From NCBI GenBank assembly GCA_003427395.1, contig BFEA01000192.1, forward strand, positions 883,713 to 933,486: DNA of 49,774 nucleotides, read 5' to 3'. Source of the stretch: Chara braunii (lineage: Eukaryota; Streptophyta; Charophyceae; Charales; Characeae). A program made the translations under genes and the position numbers. Under the pieces are notes generated by a model that saw only the letters and a list, made by a program, of their open reading frames with translations, did no database searches and had not been told where the DNA came from. Shown here piece after piece: positions 30,083-39,937 of this stretch (positions within the stretch are counted from its first letter, which is position 1; each line of letters opens with the position of its first letter).

Positions 30083-31112
30083 TATAGTAACCCTGTTCAG
30101 AAGTAGCCTGGGGCCCAGAACTCAGCCCCAGGCAACGCAGACCTGAGATGGTCTGCGCTGGGCTGTGTGACCAAGACACGCCCAGGCCTGAGTCCGTCGC
30201 GTGTGGCTGTGTGACCGAACGCTGCACACAGGAAATTCGAGGATCAAAGTCAACTGTAGAGTCAAAGGTACCGCACCCAGGCCCTTGGTTGGATACACTC
30301 ACTTGTTGTGCGCAGGTACCCAGACAGCATCCAGACCGGAGGGAATTCGGTTTCAGACCAATATGGGCCCTCGTTTGCATTGAGATCTGTACGATTGAGG
30401 GATGCAGCATCCGGGGTCCAGACCCGGCGTCAACGCTACATAAGCGCTGACTTCCTGGCTTTGACATGCATTCTGTCCTGCGTTGATGCTGACTTCACGC
30501 GTTGACTTCAATGCTGACTCGACGCTGCGACGCTGGCATTGTGATTCGGCGAGGCGCTGCTGGTCCGGCATGGTGGCTGGCTTGCACCTGTCTTCTTGGC
30601 ATGCTGACGTGGCAGCTGCCATGCGCTATCGCTGATATGGCTGCTGCCACATGTATCATTGGCTGACGTGGCTGCCGCCACGTGTTGTTCTTCTATTTGG
30701 GGACGGCGCGAAGCTACGTGACTTGTATTGCTGTTCTGATTATCATCATTCGGGAGGAGATCGGGACTGTGGAGAGATCGTGGATACGTGCCTGGTTGTC
30801 TTCATGTCGACATTGCTCCAGTGCTGCTGAGGGACTGATTAGACGTGCCACGTGGCACATTGAGGTTACTCAGATATTCGTTCAGATTATTGACTATTGA
30901 GGTGGTGATCGAGGAGGGAGCCCGAAGCAGGAGTGGGCCTTGTATTCATTTCCTCTCCTTTGTCTAATCTCCCTCCTCTCTCTTCGTTTGTGTATGATTA
31001 TCTCATCTCATTCTGTCTGGATACAATTTTGACTATTGGTAATCATCAGCTGGTTGACATTCATCCGTGCCTGCATTGTTGACGACTGTCTTCACGATCT
31101 GGGTTCATTGCA
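30083..31112 (+). mobile_element. 5' LTR of element G
   Basis: Runs from TATAGTAACCCTG (TG lost to TA) to ATTGCA. It matches 37719-38738 almost base for base over 1.0 kb, with a few small indels (such as an extra CCGGAGG segment near 30335). It contains CTACATAAGC as a possible core promoter (30437), TGACGTGGC at 30605 and 30664, and GCCACGTGGCAC near 30847. High similarity of the two LTRs points to a fairly recent insertion. Confidence 0.92.
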
Positions 31113-31115
31113 ATT

Positions 31116-31127
31116 CGGTATCGGAGC
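31116..31127 (+). other. Primer binding site of G, mutated
   Basis: CGGTATCGGAGC, two changes from TGGTATCAGAGC, three bases past the LTR end. Confidence 0.75.
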
Positions 31128-32244
31128 AGTTCTCCTGACGACGACGGTTGCACGTGTGTACGCGCCAGGTGGCGCATAGGTAAGTATAGTACACACATGT
31201 GTTGAGTAGGTGATGACGTGGGAAGAGATATGTCGGGGGGGCTGACGTGGCACAAACATCACTGGCGAGAAGACATCGCGGGGTTTGCTTCACTGGCGAG
31301 AGGAGATCTCAACGAGGCTGCTGACGTGGCAGTAGGGACCACAACCAAGAGATACTGCACGCCAGCCTGGATCGCGATTGCGACGTGGCATCGCGATCCC
31401 CAACTGACGTGGCATATGTTGTGCCGCGTCTGAAGACCTTGTCGATTGATTGCTGATGTGGCACTTTTTATGATGCTGATGCGCGACAGGGTCTACTGCA
31501 GATGCTGACGTGGCCTTGGGAAAACACAGGATTGATTGCTGACGTGGCAGGAAGCAAGTCATCACACCTGTCTTCGTGAGGTGGTGATTACCTGCTTACG
31601 TGTCATCGGTCTCCTTGGCTGACGTGGCATTGTCTGACTGGCAGGAACGACGACGGTATCGCGATGTGACGCGTGGAAGTGGCACGTGGGTTGACTTGGC
31701 ATCCCCACCGCTGGTTGATTAGATGTGCTGACGTGGCAGGATCTGCTGTGTTGGCACTCCAGGGATGACACGTGGCAGGCAGGATTACTGCCAAGTAAGA
31801 GAAGCATTAGGAAGACGACGGCGGTACAACTGACTAAACCGACTATACAGCTGTAGTGCCAGCTGTCAGGGAGAGTGCAACATCGCATTGACACTTGGAC
31901 GACACAGAGGGAAAGAAGAAGAAGGATTGCTGACAAACTGTTTGTTGTTGATGTTGGCATACTTACCTTGTTGTTTGCTGTGTTGTGGTGTTGTGCGCAC
32001 TTACTTGTGTGTTGTATCTTATCACACGGGTCTGACGTGTTACCTGTACACTCTTGATTAGGACGTCATCACACAAACAGACAAAGAAGAGCAATAGTTA
32101 GGAATAGAAATAATTGTATTTATTTTCTCTTCAGTTGTTAGAAATCTTGCTGTTGTAGATCAGTGCGGCTGTGGAATTTATTATTGTTCATTAATTGTTT
32201 ATTGTGCGGCAGATACACATCACGATGTCTTTTTCTAGAATTTT
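31128..32244 (+). mobile_element. Element G leader
   Basis: A 1.1 kb noncoding leader. The first 0.65 kb is filled with TGACGTGGC motifs. A splice-donor-like CATAGGTAAGT lies at 31174. The rest is T-rich and leads to the gag frame. A long minus-strand frame here (31562-31960) shows no family signature and is taken as a shadow. Confidence 0.7.
31212..31778 (+). promoter_or_regulatory. Dense TGACGTGGC array (G leader)
   Basis: Exact TGACGTGGC starts at 31243, 31322, 31405, 31506, 31540, 31620 and 31729. Near copies are at 31214 (TGACGTGGG), 31382 (CGACGTGGC), 31454 (TGATGTGGC), 31692 (TGACTTGGC) and 31766 (TGACACGTGGC). All have the same orientation. Spacing varies from about 17 to 100 bases, so this is not a simple tandem repeat. 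The motif equals the plant bZIP Hex site. Confidence 0.7.
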
Positions 32245-34036
32245 TTGAAATTATCAGTGCTCACTCGTTTTATTCCACTTCTCTTCTATCCAGTCTCACT
32301 CATGTTTGTTGTTGATGAGGAGACTCCTGACCCCCGAACTAAGCAACAAGTGAAAGAGCGGAAAAAAGTCTTGACTGCCCGTTTGGACAAATTGATTTCT
32401 GAACTTCATGATGCCGGTGAAGAGGCTGAGGCTGACGTCCGGAGCCTGTTTGATTTAAAAGCATTACATAATGCTACTGAATTGGCTGAGACAGGCACCG
32501 ACATCATTCAGGTTCAGGATATACTAATCAAGTGTCGCCATGCACTTGATAAGTATATCATGGATCATCTTTCCAAGATTGCTGATCGGAAAGAAGAAGG
32601 AGGAGGGGTTGTGCCTGAAGAAACCGTAGATGAAAACATCAGACAACTTGAAGAAGCACTAGAGAGAGAAGAGGAAAGAGGAATTGAGAAGACAAAAAGA
32701 GCAGAATGTACAGCAAGAACAGAAAATAGAAGAAATCAGACAAACTATTATTGTAACTGAAGGGGAAGGACAGGCTGTTTCTTTGGCTCAACTTGTGACT
32801 TACCTTGCTCACCTCGAGATGAAGATTGATCGGTATGGGGTTCAGATTGATGAGGTGATCGCGTGTCTGCAGACAATTACCAATCTGGTCAAGGGAAAGA
32901 ATCAGGTGATAGAAGAAGTCAAAGTAGAGAAGGAAGAAAACCCAAAGAAACTAGTGGGAGATGTCGTCAAGTCTCTTAAAATAGAGACTGGGAAACCGGA
33001 AGGGAAAAAGGGGAGCCTTCGAGTCCGATTGAAGTCTCCCAGAGGAAGCAAAGTCACCACCGCACAACCTGAGGAACCGAAAAAGAAGGAGAAAGTCAAA
33101 ATGAAATTGCCTTTCACGTTCTGTAAAATAAAAGATGAAAATTTATTGTTGTGGATTGCTGAAATACAGACTTATTGTAGTACGGCCCCTGTTGAACCCA
33201 AATCCCAGGTTGCTTTCTCTACTTCTTGTCTTGGGGGGGAAGCAAAGGAATGGGTTCTGGCCGAAGCCAATGCAGCGGGGTTCGATGACATTGGAGAGTG
33301 GGCTGGAACGTTAAACCTCAAGCAGTTCCTTGGAAAGATCAAGGAACGGTTTTTGGACAAGACAACGTCCGACAAGGCCTTTGACCAGCTCACCACAATT
33401 GGTCAGAAACGTTGGACCTCTGTGGAATCGCTGTCTAGGGAAGTTGATCGGTTGCTGCAGGTGCCTGGACTGAACCTGCAAGACAACCAAGTCTTGTATA
33501 TTTATTCTCGTGCTCTGCCCGAGCCCCTTTGTGGACAACTCGTGGCAAAGTCGAAATCCGACAAGTATAATTATAGGCAGTTTCGGGATCTGGCTCTCCA
33601 ACGAGAGCAAATGACTTCTCAGGTAAAGAATTCGTATGCGTCTGTTGTGAAGTATGGTGGTGGTGCAGGTACAGGTATGTGGATACTTTGGCGCCAAAAG
33701 CGCCAGGACCACACCCTCGTCGTCTTTGATGACGATACTGTGGAGAAGTGGCCATTGGAGGCCGAGGGTGTGACAAGCAGCAGTGATTCCGGGAAGGGGG
33801 AAGTTACTGTTGCCAAGGTCAACAAGGGGGGACCACGACCGCCAACAATGAAGAAAAAGAAACCACGCTCGTTTCCTGAGCATCTCGGAATTGCGGCCGG
33901 GAAGCCATTGGAAAAGATGTGAGAAGAAACGGGGCAAGAAAAAATGAACCATGCACAGTGTATGAAGTGTGGTACCCCAGGGCATGTGATTGCATGGTGC
34001 CCACTTATACGTAACCCAAAAGTGAGCCGCCTGTAG
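32245..34036 (+). pseudogene. Element G Gag with CCHC zinc knuckle
   Basis: The N-terminal part (32245-32760; an ATG at 32299 is an alternative start) is helical and Glu/Lys-rich. A frameshift near 32690 leads to the frame 32684-33922, with more charged coiled coil and a Lys-rich linker. The capsid-like part begins about 33105 (FTFCKIKDENLLLWIAEIQTY) and continues through AKEWVLAEA and KIKERFLDK. A TGA at 33920 ends this frame. The same frame continues with a knuckle C-MK-C-GTPG-H-VIAW-C (33959-34000) to a TAG at 34034. Gag assembles particles and binds RNA. Confidence 0.85.
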
Positions 34037-34248
34037 GATTAGCATATGCTCCTACTGAGTCTAAGGGTTTGGACCAAGATGAAGGTAAGGCGCCTACGAC
34101 CCCTTCCAACCCTTCGACTTACATGGCAGAGGATGGTTCTTCTTCGGCCCATCGTCCGGAACACCCTGAACCTGTCTTATGTACTGTCTCTCTGGACGAC
34201 TCTCTTGACGAGCTTGGTAACGAGTTGCTAGCATTACGAAGCTCGTAG

Positions 34249-34989
34249 ACTAAGAAATCTAAGTCTAAGGGTGACTTACTACTTGCGGACATAGAGATTG
34301 CACGTACACGTGTAGGTGCATTGTTGGACTCAGGATCCACGCGATCTTACATATCCGAGAAAGCAATCTGCAAGTTGCATCTCGGAATGAAGGTAAAGAA
34401 TTTGTCTCGACCAATCACGTCTATCCTTGCTGACAAAAACACGATCATTGTCTCACAATATGTTGATCGTGTGAAGTGTCGATTTCGTACCAAGGAAGGA
34501 AAGAAGATTGTTCACGAGGTTTCCTTTCTTGTGGAGAAGAAGTTACCTTTTGACTTGATTCTGGGAATGGACTGGCGCGAGGAAGCCAACCCAGATATCA
34601 AGTTCAACGAAAAGATAGTGCAACTACGAGATGCACACTTTGAATTGAAACCTATCAAACTGTACCATAAGTCTCGTTCTGACTCTAGTCTGTCTTTCTG
34701 TTGTATGAGTTATCCAACATTCCAATCGATGGTTTCGAAGAAAAGGTTGGAACAGGAAGTAACTATGGTTTTAGTAAAAAGAGCAGGTGAGTGCTCTACT
34801 TCCTGCCCTCCTTCGATTGAGAAACTATTGGATGAGTATAAAGATCTACAAATCGAACCAACAGGAATAATTGTGCGTGTTATAAAGCACACCATTGCAA
34901 TTATTCCTGGCAGTAAGATTCCCAAGGGCCCTATCTACAGAATGTCTCCAAGGGAACTTGAGGACTCAGAAAACAACTGCAGGACTTAA
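34249..34989 (+). pseudogene. Element G protease and RT lead-in
   Basis: The open frame follows a TAG at 34246 (first ATG at 34321). It has ALLDSGSTRSYISEKA with an intact D-S-G, PITSILADKNTI, and LPFDLILGMDWREEAN as the second protease motif. It then reads LFHK-type linker, SIEKLLDEYKDL and [10 protein letters not shown] of the RT lead-in. A one-base loss near 34965 shifts the frame. The protease itself looks intact in sequence. Confidence 0.85.
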
Positions 34990-36349
34990 CAGAGAAAGGA
35001 TGGATTCGCCCTAACTCTTCTCCTTATGGTGGCCCTGTCCTATTTGTGTCCAAAAAGGAAGGTGAGTTGCATCTCTGTATTAATTATAGAGGGTTGAGTG
35101 TCGTCACTGTTAAGAATGTCGAACCTCTTCCACGAATTGACGACTTGTTGGACCAGTTGCAGGGCTGCAAGTTCTTCAGTAAAATTGATCTAAAGTTTGG
35201 ATACCACCAGATCGAGGTGAATCCTACAGATCAACACAAGACTGCATTCCGAAAAAGGTATGGTCACTATGAGTTTGCGGTAATGCCTTTCGGACTGACT
35301 AATGCCCCAGCGACCTTCCAAAGATCTATGAATGAACTCTTTCGTCAATGGTTGGATCAATTCGTCATTGTCTACCTCAATGACATTCTAGTGTATAGTA
35401 AGACACTAGAAGATCACGAAAAACACCTACGTGTAGTGTGAGCAAAGTTGCGCGATGGCAACTTCAAGCTAAATCCAAAGAAGTTTGAATTTGCTAAGTC
35501 TGAAGCCTTATACTTGGGACATATTGTAAACGAAGATGGCCTAAGGCCAGAAGAAAAGAAGATATCAGCAATTAGAGATTGGCCACGACCTAAGTCGATA
35601 ACTGAACTAAGATCTTTCCTTGGTTTGGCAAGTTATTACAGGAAGTTCGTTAGGAACTTCTTACTGATCGCCACACCAATTAGAAGATTATTGAAGAAAG
35701 AAAATATTTGGTTGTGGGACACAGACTGTGAGTCTTCGTTCAAAAAGTTGAAATGTGCATTGACTCACTACCCAGTTCTGAAAATTGTTGACCCGTCTCT
35801 ACCCTTCATTGTCACTACTGATGCACGTCAGTATGGGATTGGCGTTGTTCTCCAGCAGGATGACGACAAGGGTTACAGGCCCATAGAGTTTATGTCTGCA
35901 TGACTGTAGTCGGAAAAGGTTGCCAACTCCACCTATGAAAGGGAGAGCTGTATGCCTTAGTCTGTGCACTAAACACGTGGAAGCACTACTTATTAGGGAG
36001 GCACTTTACTGTGTACTTAGACCACTCTACTCTGAAGTGGATAAAGACACAACCTAGGCTCTCTGATAAGCTGGTACGATGGTCTGCGTTTATTGATACC
36101 TTCGATATTGAATTGAAAACGATCAAAGGTAAGTCTAATGTGGTTGCAGATGCATTGTCCAGACGGAGTGATTTCTTAGGTGCAACTGTCTCTTATCTGG
36201 ATGTTGGGAATAATTTGAAAGATAGAATTCGGCAAGGATGCTACTGGCCCTATTTGGAAGCCTATCATTCATGTCCTTGCAAAAGACCCAACTCTACTTC
36301 CCAACTGCTGTGTAACCGATGGTTTGATTTTCTTGTTAGACCAGAGTGA
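34990..36349 (+). pseudogene. Element G reverse transcriptase and RNase H
   Basis: [75 protein letters not shown], then [11 protein letters not shown]. The first Asp of the catalytic YLDD is Asn (AAT, 35379-35381). TGA at 35439. The connection has LRSFLGLASYYRKF. RNase H: VTTDARQYGIGVVLQQ, then TGA and TAG at about 35901-35912, a frameshift near 35945, LNTWKHYLLGRHFTVYLDH and NVVADALSRRSDF. Another frameshift near 36240 ends this part. Confidence 0.88.
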
Positions 36350-37679
36350 ACAAAGATTGTGTATTCCTCAGAAGGAAGAGATTAAAAGTCTGTTAATTGG
36401 GGAATGTCACGATTCTGAGGGACATTTTGGATTCAAGAAAACTTACGCAGAGGTGAGGGAGCACTTTGAATGGAAGGGATTAAAGGAAGACGTACTAACT
36501 TACGTGCGTACCTGTCTGGTGTGTCAGAGAAACAAACCTTCACATGAGAATCCACTTGGTCTCCTGAAACCATTACCAATTCCGAGTGAACCAGGTGAGT
36601 CAATCTCAGTTGATTTCATGAGCCTCACCAAGAGTCGTAATGGCAATAGTCAAGTAATGGTGGTTGTGGATCGTTTCTCTAAATATGCCATGTTTATTCC
36701 CTTACCTACTAAAGCAAGAACTGAACTTATGATCCAAAAATTTCAGATGCGACGGGTGACTGAATATGGGTTTCCCCTCTCCATTGTGTCTGATCGTGAT
36801 GCAAGGTTCATAAGTATGCCATGGCAAAAGCTGATGGAAGCATACGGTACACGTTTCACCATGTTGTCAAGACGACATCCTAAAACGAATGGACTAAGTG
36901 AGCAGATGAACCGATTGTGCCAACAACTCTTGTGCATGTATGTGAGACCCGATCAGATTGATTGGGATGAGAACTGACCCAAAATAGCCAGTGCATATAA
37001 CAACAGTGTTCACACTGCTACGGGTCGTACACCTAATGCACTGCACAAGGGGTGGAAACCTAGGCGTCCCAATGATGTGTTAATGCGGGACCAGTTCCTT
37101 AGGTTACCTCCAGGGACACGAGAGTATGCAGTTTTGTTTCAAGAAGACACAAATAAGGTAAAAGATAATTTAAAGAAAGCTTAGGACGAGATGATCGAAC
37201 AAGCGAACAAACATCGTCGACCATCTACATTTAAGGAAGGTGATTTCGTTTGGGTAAAGTCCAAAGAGTTTTCCTTAGAAGAAGATGTGTCTCAGAAACT
37301 TCTGCCTGTCTATTTTGGATCCTTGGAAGTTCTCAAAGTAATAGGAGATGCAGAGGGACCGTCTTAGCGCATTGATATCCCCCCTCATCTCAAAACATAT
37401 CCTGTATTTCACCCGTCCAAACTGTTGCCCTATGTAGAAGGGAATGAATTTCCAAACAGACCCTCTATGATTCCGCCATCTATGGAAGGCAGATATGAGG
37501 TAGACAAAATTGTAGAGCATGGTTACGTCTCTACAGGAGGACGCGGACGGCCTCAGAAGCAGTTCAAGGTACGTTTCAAGTCTCAAGCACCATCTGAAGA
37601 TAGATGGTTTAGTAAACAAGAAGTACTTGAAACTGCTCCTGATATTGTCGCTGCTTATGAACGAGGGTTAAAGTCTTAA
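36324..37679 (+). pseudogene. Element G integrase with chromodomain
   Basis: Zinc-binding ECHDSEGHFGFKKTY with C-LV-C. The catalytic core has VDFMSLTKS (first Asp), VSDRDARF (second Asp) and NGLSEQMNR (Glu), all three present. In-frame stops are TGA at 36976, TAG at about 37183 and TAG at about 37366. The C-terminal part has GDFVWVKSKEF, YPVFHPSKLLP and a chromodomain-like block (VDKIVEHGYV, KQFKVRFKSQ, DRWFSKQEVL). It ends AYERGLKS, as in F. Integration would be impaired by the stops. Confidence 0.88.
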
Positions 37680-37696
37680 ATATTTCTGCGGTGGAA

Positions 37697-37718
37697 CTNG
37701 AAAATGGGCCGGCAGGAA
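37697..37718 (+). other. Purine-rich tract before G 3' LTR
   Basis: GNGAAAATGGGCCGGCAGGAA-like sequence directly before TGTAGTAACC. It is interrupted by pyrimidines and one N (37699), so it is a weak polypurine tract. Confidence 0.45.
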
Positions 37719-38738
37719 TGTAGTAACCCTGTTCAGAAGTAGCCTGGGGCCCAAAACTCAGCCCCAGGCAACGCAGACCTGAGATGGTCTGCGCTGGGCT
37801 GTGTGACCAAGACACGCCCAGGCCTGAGTTCGTCGCGTGTGGCTGTGTGACCGAACGCTGCACACAAGAAATTCAAGGATCAAAGTCAAATGTAGAGTCA
37901 AAGGTACCGCACCTAGGCCGTTGGTTGGATACACTCACTTGTTGTGCGCAGGTACCCAGACAGCATCCAGGAATTCGGTTTCAGACCAATCTGGGCCCTC
38001 GTTTGCATTGAGATCTAGACGGTCGAGGGATGCAGCATCCGGGGTCCAGACCCGGCGTCAACGCTACATAAGCTTTGACTTCCAGGCTTTGACATTCATT
38101 GTCTTCCGTTGATGTTGACTTCACGCGTTGACTTTAATGCTGGCTCGACGCTGCGACGCTGGCATTGTGATTCGGCGAGGTGCTGCTGGTCCGGCATGGT
38201 GGCTGGCTTCCACCTGTCTTCTTGGCATGCTGACGTGGCAGCTGCCATGTGCTATCGCTGATGTGGCTGCTGCCACGTGTATGATTAGCTGGCGTGGCTG
38301 CCGCCACATGTTGTTCTTCTATTGGGGATGACGCGAAGCTACGTGACTTGTATTGCTGTTCTGATTATCATCATTCGGGAGGAGATCGGGACTGTAGAGA
38401 GATCGTGGATACGTACCTGGTTGTCTTCATGTCGACATTTCTCCAGCGCGAATGAGGGACTGATTAGACGTGCCACGTGGCACATCGAGGTTACTTTAGA
38501 TATTCGTTCAGAGTATTGACTATTGAGATGGTGATCGAGGAGGGAGCCCGAAGCAGGAGTGGACCTTGTATTCATTTCCTCTCCTTTGTCTAATCTCCCT
38601 CCTCTCTCTTCGTCTGTGAATGATTATCCCATCTCATTCTGTCTGGATACGATTTTGACTATTGGTAATCATCAGCTAGTTGACATTCATCTGTGCCTGC
38701 ATTGTTGACGAATGTCTTCACGATCTGGGTTTATTGCA
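37719..38738 (+). mobile_element. 3' LTR of element G
   Basis: TGTAGTAACCCTG to TTGCA, 1,020 bases. It keeps the canonical TG...CA ends and matches 30083-31112 closely. TGACGTGGC at 38231 is kept, while the second site (38271) reads TGGCGTGGC. Confidence 0.92.
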
Positions 38739-38877
38739 ATAATTAAAAAAAACGAAAATACGTTAGAAATAATTAATTGTTTTTTGACATTCCTTTGAAA
38801 TTCGTTAATAATATTAATTAATTCTTTTTCAATTTTTTATTCGGAAATAACTTCTTCTTAATTCTTTTTCGAATATA
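38739..38877. repeat. AT-rich repeat, right flank of G
   Basis: AATTAATTG, TTTTTTGACATT and AATTCTTTTTCGAA blocks as in 29478-29715. Suggests G inserted in a local AT-rich repeat. Confidence 0.65.
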
Positions 38878-39582
38878 TGTGAGGATCTGGGTCCTCGACA
38901 GACCTTTTTTTTTTTTTTTTTAAGTCCAGGGTGTTGTAGAGGTCAGTTAGTGAGTGCACAGTGATCGCCTGGAACTGTGAGCCGTGGGTGTCCCTTATGA
39001 GACCCCATCCCAACCCTTCCTCGCGTCAATACTCCTAGCGCACCCCCTATCCCACTATCCTACCTCAGTGTGACCAGCACTCACGACCATCGCCCTACCC
39101 ACGAGCAGGCAACTTGGACCGAACAGCAGTGATAGGCACCAGGGCTGAGCCAGCCCTGGTGGAAGCGGAATTGAACGAACCTTATGGAACGAACTTCGAA
39201 CGCCAGGCCCAGACAATGAACTACAGACCCCCATATATAGCCGCCAGACAGTTTTATCCGAATGTCAGTAGGAACTGCACCCAATGGCACCCTATCCAAC
39301 CAACCCGAACCTACTGCAGGCCCTAGACCCCACTAGTGACTAACTCCCCAGTCTGTTTTTTTGTGTGTATACTTTGTGAATCTGTGTATGGAATATGTGT
39401 ATATATGGTTGTATGCTGCTCCCCACCATGGAGCATCTACGAAGTGAAGAGTAAGTACTGGTGAGAAGTGCTCGTACCACCTCCCCAAGTACATGTATAT
39501 ATATATGTGTGTACTCTATGAATCGTGTGTATATCAAGGAGAGAACGGGGCAAGCTGGACAAGGAACCCCCGCAAGGACCGA

Positions 39583-39640
39583 GCCAAGCTCGAACCCGTA
39601 ACCTTGTATCGAAGACTCTACCGTATGGACAACTACCCGA
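39583..39640 (-). ncRNA. Second tRNA-like unit in retroposon
   Basis: Minus strand: GGTAGTTGTCCATACGGTAGAGTC (split A-box-like, 39638-39615) and GGTTACGGGTTCGAGCTTGG (B-box-like, 39602-39583). The match to the A box is weak, to the B box good. Confidence 0.45.
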
Positions 39641-39860
39641 TATGGATCGAACGTGTGATATGCCAGACTGGGTAGAAAACCAGAACACCCAAGACCAACA
39701 CCCCAAGCAAATGCTGTAAACCCACAACCAACATACAACACCATGGACTACCCTTGGGTGGTGCGCAGGCAGTGTCTATAATAGTACTATGCGTCAGCCC
39801 AAGGGGATGTGTGTCCAGCTGTGCGTCAAACTAACGCCCTGCCGGTGTCCATGCGCAAGG

Positions 39861-39937
39861 CTGCGGGGTTTTGAACCCGCAACCTTATACCACAATGCGC
39901 ATTTCCAACCGGTGCTCTAACCACTGAGCTACATCAG
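39861..39937 (-). ncRNA. tRNA-like head (A and B boxes)
   Basis: Minus strand: TAGCTCAGTGGTTAGAGC (A box, 39931-39914) and GCGGGTTCAAAACCCCGC (B box, near 39880-39862). The stretch between the D arm and T arm is about ten bases longer than in a normal tRNA, and the acceptor arm does not pair. It is therefore a Pol III promoter derived from a tRNA, not a working tRNA gene. Confidence 0.7.

Larger units (their letters stand above)
30083..38738 (+). mobile_element. Element G, near-complete Ty3/gypsy chromovirus
   Basis: An 8.66 kb element with both LTRs, PBS, leader, gag, protease, RT, RNase H, integrase, chromodomain and a purine-rich stretch before the 3' LTR. The coding part carries several stops and frameshifts and a lost RT Asp, so it can move only with help. 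It sits in an AT-rich repeat. A perfect 5-base target duplication is not evident (AATAA against ATAAT). Confidence 0.9.

Noticed and set aside
31562-31960. Minus-strand 132-residue frame
   Set aside because: It overlaps the motif array in the leader of G and has no recognisable domain. Its periodic residues come from the repeated DNA motif.
33311-34045. Minus-strand 244-residue frame
   Set aside because: It is a shadow of the gag of G, whose plus-strand frame has capsid and zinc-knuckle features.
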